From NCBI GenBank assembly GCA_013396655.1, contig WBMV01000259.1:435392-499391 (forward strand): a stretch of DNA of 64,000 nucleotides, read 5' to 3'. The translations under genes and the position numbers were made by a program. This document shows, in pieces, positions 63,401 to 64,000 of this stretch; the stretch's first letter is position 1; every line of letters begins with the position of its first letter. The notes under the pieces are model-generated. The model saw only the letters and a list, made by a program, of their open reading frames with translations, was not told where the DNA came from and did not search any database. The DNA comes from Campylorhamphus procurvoides. Lineage: Eukaryota; Chordata; Aves; Passeriformes; Dendrocolaptidae.

Positions 63401-64000
63401 ACAGTGTTCCAGCTTTTGCTGATTTGCATAAGTGAACCTTAATTTTTAATTGAACCTGTTACTCCTATTAAATCCTCTGGGATGCTTAAATAAAAATGCC
63501 GTGGATCTCTTTATAGGCTGTAATTCAAGGCAATCTTTTTATCACAGTCAAAATGATTATTCTGGATTCCCACTTAATTATGAAGATAATGCAGTGTGGC
63601 AGGTCAGAGCCAACAATGACACTGCTCATGCCAGGCAGGGATGGCTGATAAGTAGCTGAGATGGCTCGAATGTTGTAAATAATAACCTATCAGTTTGTTG
63701 ATGGATTGTCTGTGACTCTGATTTTTATAACCCAAACATTTCAGTGTTTTCGCTATGATGATTAGAAGATAGAAAATGTTAATAATGGTACAGTTTTCAA
63801 AAGCACTGTGGTTCACATCCTATGCAGTACTTTTTAAAGAGATTCTCATCACCTGGGAACTTGAGTCTTATGGGAACCAAATGAGTTTATACACCTAAGA
63901 GTGAGTTTTCTGAGCAGGCAGCAGCATTTTATTCTTAGCAATAAAATAAATAATTGCCAGAATGTATTTGAAAATTTTACCCTTCCACTTGTGTTGATTT
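57431..64000. other. Upstream flank of CHRNA7
   Basis: No gene is recognised. The longest open frame is 175 codons at 61381-61908 (+) and lacks any known domain. A GC-richer patch at 61950-62430 has open frames on both strands, which is what GC-rich non-coding DNA gives by chance. No repeat family was identified. In mammals the neighbour on this side is OTUD7A, but I see none of it here. Confidence 0.6.

Overview
The window is vertebrate nuclear DNA and almost certainly avian. It has one intron-rich gene in a background with few repeats. It carries two recognisable tails of CR1 LINEs, the dominant retroposon of bird genomes. The encoded protein agrees almost residue for residue with the chicken neuronal nicotinic receptor alpha-7 subunit as I remember it. 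I cannot fix the species or order from sequence alone.

The only gene I can support is CHRNA7, on the minus strand, complete within the window from its ATG at 57017 to its stop at 20537. I traced all ten coding exons with GT/AG splice sites and consistent phase. Their lengths are 55, 140, 45, 110, 80, 168, 195, 87, 110 and 519 nt, which sum to 1509 nt (502 codons plus stop) with no internal stop or frameshift. The product is a pentameric ligand-gated cation channel subunit. It has a signal peptide (exons 1-2), an extracellular agonist-binding domain (exons 2-7), TM1 (exon 7), the pore-lining TM2 (exons 7-8), TM3 (exon 9), a cytoplasmic loop and TM4 (exon 10).

Layout from left to right. 1 to about 17 kb is non-coding sequence beyond the 3' end of CHRNA7, with no recognisable gene. 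About 17-20.5 kb is the probable 3' UTR and 3' flank, with several possible poly(A) signals. 20.5-25.5 kb holds the clustered exons 10-6. 26.7 kb holds exon 5, 31.6 kb exon 4 and 35.0 kb exon 3. Intron 2 (20.4 kb) separates exon 3 from exon 2 at 55.5 kb. Exon 1, the promoter and a CpG island lie at about 56.4-57.4 kb. 57.5-64 kb is upstream flank with no recognisable gene.

The most notable local features are these. Exon 4 has a weak splice donor followed within 12 bases by a (TG)17 tract and then by an antisense CR1 fragment. Intron 1 has a (TTTCA)9 pentanucleotide repeat. A perfect 99-bp duplication in intron 1 is bounded exactly by N bases and looks like an assembly error. I found no tRNA, rRNA, CRISPR array, virus-like gene or novel multi-gene system.
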